A stretch of 57,327 nt of DNA from an uncultured Atopobiaceae bacterium (GTDB taxonomy: Bacteria > Actinomycetota > Coriobacteriia > Coriobacteriales > Atopobiaceae): positions 1 to 57,327 of the forward strand of contig CANRLS010000005.1 of assembly GCA_947631545.1 (NCBI GenBank), given 5' to 3'. The notes under the pieces were generated by a model. The model ran no database searches. It was not told the origin of the DNA and was given only the letters and a program-made list of their open reading frames with translations. Made by a program: the position numbers and the translations under genes. Below are positions 54,153-57,327 of this stretch, piece by piece. The number at the start of each line of letters is the position of its first letter. The first letter of the stretch is position 1.

Positions 54153-55505
54153 TTAGAAATGGGTCCAGGGCTGGTGCGGGCGGCTCTTGAGGTAGCCGCG
54201 CTGCCAATCCCATTGCGGATGGGCGGAGAGGAACCCCTCCGCATCGAAGGGGACGCCATCCGCGCGGCCGAAGCGGCCCCACATCGAGACGACGTCGATG
54301 TCGGCCGCCTCAGCGCACTTGCCGTCCACCGACCCCGCCGGGTAGAAGGGGATGTTCCACACCGCGGTCCGGTCGTCGGCGAAGTACTGGGGGTCGGCGT
54401 CGTAGTGAGCGCAGATGTCGCGGGAGCTGGGGCAGTCGTAGCCAAGGTAGGGGTCGAAGGTGTCGGCCAGGACGAGCTTCGCCCGCTCGGCGTCCATCTC
54501 GCCCCTCAAGGAGGGGATGAGCTGCTTGAAGCGGAGCCTTCGCGCTCCCGTCTGCTGGCGCGGGTCGTTGTAGCCGTTGTCCACGCACTCGAGGTTGCGG
54601 ATGCGCGGGTCATCGACCGCGTTGCAACCGAAGAGGAAGCCGTCCGTCGTCCTCACGAGCTGCTGGAACTGGAGGCCCTGCTCGTAGCGGGCGACCTCTC
54701 CCGTCTTGGCATCGGCCACGAACCAGATGTTGGCGTAGCCGCCGTTGTTGCCCTTCTCGATGAGGTCGACGAACTCATCGATGGATGTGGCGTGCTGGGC
54801 GGCATCCCGGGCTCGCACGTACTCGGGAACCCCGTCCTCGTCATAGCCCCTGAAGCCGGCGATGGTGGTCTCGGTGATGGCGATGCCGGCGTCCGTGACG
54901 TAGAAGTCCATCATCGACGCGAGGTACCCCACGACCGTCTGCATGATGAAGCGATGGCCTTCGTCGGGAGCGATCTCGGAGATGACGTTGAAGTTCTGGC
55001 CCGCCCAGAAATCGTCGAACGACTCGTGGGCGATCACCGGCCGCCCATCCTTCGTGTAGCTTCCGGTGGCGACGAATCCCGAGCAGTGGGAGCCCTTCGG
55101 ACCCATCTTGGGAGGGTTGTTGGCGTAGCGGTCCGCCACGAGGGGCCACCAGTAGTCGGTGAGCTCCATCCAGGCGTTCCATCCGATGAGCTCATCGGCG
55201 GTGATGGGGGTGCCGCCTGCGGTGAAGCCCTCGGCCATGCCCTGGAGCTCCTCCATCTGCCACGAGGGGATCTTGTCCTTGTGCATCCGCACGGCGGCGT
55301 CGACGAAGAACGAATAGGGCATGCCGAAGGTCTGGAGCGTCATGTACTCGTAGACCTTGAGCGCCTCCTTCATCTCCCCCGCCATGAGGTAGCCGTGCTG
55401 GAGCCCGATCTCGTAGGGGGCGCCTTCGAGCTTCAGGTGGTGCCAGCCGTTCACGTCCTCGCGCGATGCCCTCTCCACGATGGCGCGCTTGGCCTCATCC
55501 AACAT
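54153..55505 (-). CDS. C45-type Ntn hydrolase / phospholipase B-like protein
   Basis: 450 residues resembling the C45 / phospholipase B-like group of N-terminal-nucleophile hydrolases, which cut themselves to expose a Cys. The likely nucleophile is Cys141 in GSHCSGFVATGS, followed by RPVIAHESFDDF; the preceding 140 residues (IGLQHGYLMAGEM, LQGMAEGF, ADELIGWNAW) would be the pro-part. No signal peptide, so it should act in the cytosol. The substrate (an amide or acyl-peptide) is unknown. The start at 55505 has GAAGGGAT. Upstream of pepC, which suggests peptide or acyl-amino acid turnover. Confidence 0.8.
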   Translation of the reverse strand: MLDEAKRAIVERASREDVNGWHHLKLEGAPYEIGLQHGYLMAGEMKEALKVYEYMTLQTFGMPYSFFVDAAVRMHKDKIPSWQMEELQGMAEGFTAGGTPITADELIGWNAWMELTDYWWPLVADRYANNPPKMGPKGSHCSGFVATGSYTKDGRPVIAHESFDDFWAGQNFNVISEIAPDEGHRFIMQTVVGYLASMMDFYVTDAGIAITETTIAGFRGYDEDGVPEYVRARDAAQHATSIDEFVDLIEKGNNGGYANIWFVADAKTGEVARYEQGLQFQQLVRTTDGFLFGCNAVDDPRIRNLECVDNGYNDPRQQTGARRLRFKQLIPSLRGEMDAERAKLVLADTFDPYLGYDCPSSRDICAHYDADPQYFADDRTAVWNIPFYPAGSVDGKCAEAADIDVVSMWGRFGRADGVPFDAEGFLSAHPQWDWQRGYLKSRPHQPWTHF

Positions 55506-55711
55506 GGGCGATCCCTTCTCGCGGCTTTCGATCCACAACGGTGCTTTCCCTTGGCATCGATGCCGATTGCGGCACGGTCCCGAGACTCCTCGGGAACGCC
55601 ACGATTCGAGCTGGAGCGGGCCGAGATCGCCCTTGCGCGAGGCGGATCTTGAGCCCGGCGGGAGGCGATTCGAACGAGATGGGCAAACCTTGAAGAGGCC
55701 CGGTGAAGAGG

Positions 55712-55740
55712 TTGACGCGATTTCACACGGGCGCTAGCTT
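55712..55740 (+). promoter_or_regulatory. promoter of the polysaccharide deacetylase
   Basis: TTGACG (55712-55717), a 17-base spacer and TAGCTT (55735-55740) make the best -35/-10 pair in the window. The -10 belongs to the CGCTAGCTT version of the recurring pattern and ends 56 bases before the GTG start. The rest of the 291-base divergent spacer (55506-55796) shows no gene. Confidence 0.7.
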
Positions 55741-55796
55741 GGGCGGCTGGAAGAAGTTCGGTTCCAGAACGACCGGGCGAACATAGGGAGGGGACC

Positions 55797-57323
55797 GTGA
55801 ACCGCGGCTCCAATGATGCTAGGGACCCTCAAGGCGCAGGCGACGAACGCGCCCCGAAACCTCGGGGGACCTTCCAAGAGGGCAGTCGGATCAGCCGGGG
55901 CGAAGGCAACCGGATAGCCTCGCGTCCCTCGGCCAGCAACCAGCGGCGCTCCACGCCCCGCGTTGCGTCGGAGAATCCCTACCTCTCGCAACCGACGTCG
56001 AAGCGGGCCTCCCGCACGGCATCCAAGGTCCGGGGAAGCCACGTCTATCAGGGCGATGACCGCGCCCGCGTGGGCTCTCCGCAGCTCTCGCAGCCGGTGA
56101 TCACCAACCGGGCCCAGGGCTACCAGACCCGGGCGCCCCATCAGCGTCCCTATAAGCGCAGATCTCGGGTGCCCATCGTCGTGGGAAGCGTCATCGGCGT
56201 CGTGGCCGTCGTCGTGCTGGGCGTCTGGCTCTGGTGGTCCAACACGCTCGTCACGGTGACCGTGAACGGTACGGAAGCCGAGGTCAAGCGCAACACCTCC
56301 ATCGAGCAGTTGGTGGAGGCGGGCTATGCCACGCCCACCCCGGGCGATCTTCTGGCCATCGACGGTTCGATCCTCCAAGAGGGCGAGGGCGACGCGTTCG
56401 AGGCCACGGTGGACGGTACGAAGGTGGGGCCTGCCTATGGCGTGGCCGATGGCAACGTGGTCGAGATCTCCGACGGAGGCGACGTCACCGAGGACACGAC
56501 CACCGAGCAGGTGGCGATCCCCTACGACACCGTCTACGACTCCGACAACCCCTATGCTGCGGCGATCCACGTGTACTCGGACGGCCAGGACGGCGTCATG
56601 GAGCGCGTGACCGGGAGCATCTCGGGCATCACCCAGGAGAACGTGGTCAAGGAGCCCGTGAGCGCCGGCTACATCGAATACAACGCCGATACCGGCGACG
56701 ACAAGGTGGTGGCGCTCACCTTCGACGACGGCCCCTGGCCCGAGACCTCCGACGCCATCCTCGATGTCCTCAAGGAGAACGACGCCAAGGCCACGTTCTT
56801 CACCATCGGCGAGCAGATCCCCGAATACGGCGAGGCCACCAAGCGCGCCGCCCAGGAGGGCCACCAGATCTGCACCCATAGCTACGACCACGCCTCCGGC
56901 TCCGGTCAGGGCGTGAATCTCACGTTCATGACGCCCGAGGAGCAGGTCCAGGAGATCCAGAAGGGCTATGCCGCTATCGAGGAGGCCACCGGGGCCGAGG
57001 CCTCCACCGTCATTCGCGCCCCGGGCGGCAACTTCTACGGCGACCTGGTGAAGAACCTCCAGCCCTACATCACGGCCGACATCGGCTGGAACATCGACAC
57101 CGAGGACTGGCGCCGGCCGGGCGTGGACGCCATCGTGGCCCAGATCGAGAGCGCCCAGCCAGGCGATATCATCCTCATGCATGATGGCGGCGGCGACCGC
57201 AGCCAGACCGTGGAGGCGCTCTCCATCGCCCTCCCTTACCTTCGTGAGCAGGGCTATCGGTTCGTGACCATCGACGAGCTCCTGCAGTACCCGATCCCCG
57301 TGGGCGTGGACGACGTCGAGTAG
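55797..57323 (+). CDS. membrane-anchored polysaccharide deacetylase (NodB domain)
   Basis: Probably removes acetyl groups from peptidoglycan or another wall glycan. 508 residues: a basic, Arg/Ser-rich cytoplasmic tail of 125 residues, one TM helix (126-147), an extracellular linker domain (about 150-290), then the NodB domain with TFDDGP (Asp310, Asp311), the metal-binding His361 and His365 in THSYDH, RAPGGN, DTEDWRRPG and ILMHDGGG. GTG start with AGGGAGGGG upstream. The layout parallels the L,D-transpeptidase at 43165. The stop is four bases from the window end. Confidence 0.93.
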   Translation: MNRGSNDARDPQGAGDERAPKPRGTFQEGSRISRGEGNRIASRPSASNQRRSTPRVASENPYLSQPTSKRASRTASKVRGSHVYQGDDRARVGSPQLSQPVITNRAQGYQTRAPHQRPYKRRSRVPIVVGSVIGVVAVVVLGVWLWWSNTLVTVTVNGTEAEVKRNTSIEQLVEAGYATPTPGDLLAIDGSILQEGEGDAFEATVDGTKVGPAYGVADGNVVEISDGGDVTEDTTTEQVAIPYDTVYDSDNPYAAAIHVYSDGQDGVMERVTGSISGITQENVVKEPVSAGYIEYNADTGDDKVVALTFDDGPWPETSDAILDVLKENDAKATFFTIGEQIPEYGEATKRAAQEGHQICTHSYDHASGSGQGVNLTFMTPEEQVQEIQKGYAAIEEATGAEASTVIRAPGGNFYGDLVKNLQPYITADIGWNIDTEDWRRPGVDAIVAQIESAQPGDIILMHDGGGDRSQTVEALSIALPYLREQGYRFVTIDELLQYPIPVGVDDVE

Positions 57324-57327
57324 CGCC

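Overview
This 57 kb window is high-GC, densely packed bacterial chromosome. Gene content and order point to the class Coriobacteriia (Actinomycetota), probably a gut or oral member of the Olsenella/Atopobiaceae/Collinsella kind. The reasons are a Bacillota-like priA-to-ffh gene order that also carries actinobacterial neighbours (coaD, a SepIVA/DivIVA-like protein, YceD/DUF177, rpmF), plus a gadC-gadB pair, AzlCD and a FucO-like dehydrogenase. The genus cannot be fixed from sequence reading alone. No phage, IS element, CRISPR array, rRNA or tRNA was found, and no gap between genes exceeds 300 bases.

Layout. (1) 1-6677, minus strand: an arginine operon argC-argJ-argB followed by the first codons of argD at the window edge, preceded by a probable ArgR operator; upstream of it lie a second argD-like aminotransferase and a glutamate-cysteine ligase. 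(2) 6808-10809, plus: two tandem paralogues of the lysylphosphatidylglycerol-flippase-type membrane family, the second translationally coupled to nagA. (3) 10960-12444, minus: gltX. (4) 12688-15892, plus: a GadC-like antiporter and glutamate decarboxylase, with a strong hairpin between them and a strong terminator after. (5) 16098-42124, mainly plus: a housekeeping superoperon, metK-priA-def-fmt-rsmB / fmdB(-) / HAD-thiN / rpmB(-) / asp23-fakA-recG-rsmD-coaD-sepIVA-like-yceD-rpmF-plsX-acpP-rnc-smc-ftsY-ffh-ftsH. (6) 42121-45105: an rRNA/tRNA methyltransferase (-) and an L,D-transpeptidase (+). (7) 45208-48743, plus: fchA-folD-nitroreductase-azlC-azlD. (8) 49019-57323: a FucO-like alcohol dehydrogenase (+), a large amino-acid permease (-), aminopeptidase C and a C45-type hydrolase (-), and a polysaccharide deacetylase (+).

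How the genes work together. Several of the first 16 kb use glutamate: arginine synthesis, gamma-glutamylcysteine synthesis, glutamyl-tRNA synthesis and acid-resistance decarboxylation. The superoperon supplies translation start and finishing factors, DNA repair, phospholipid initiation, chromosome condensation and the SRP pathway. The fchA-folD pair is the most interesting locus: FolD has lost the lysine and glutamine associated with cyclohydrolase activity, and a separate cyclohydrolase-family gene overlaps its start, so the two steps of a normally bifunctional enzyme appear to be split between two proteins.

A recurring promoter signature, (T/C)GCTAnnnT, lies 32-74 bases upstream of nine genes in the window and probably marks the -10 element used by the main sigma factor of this organism.
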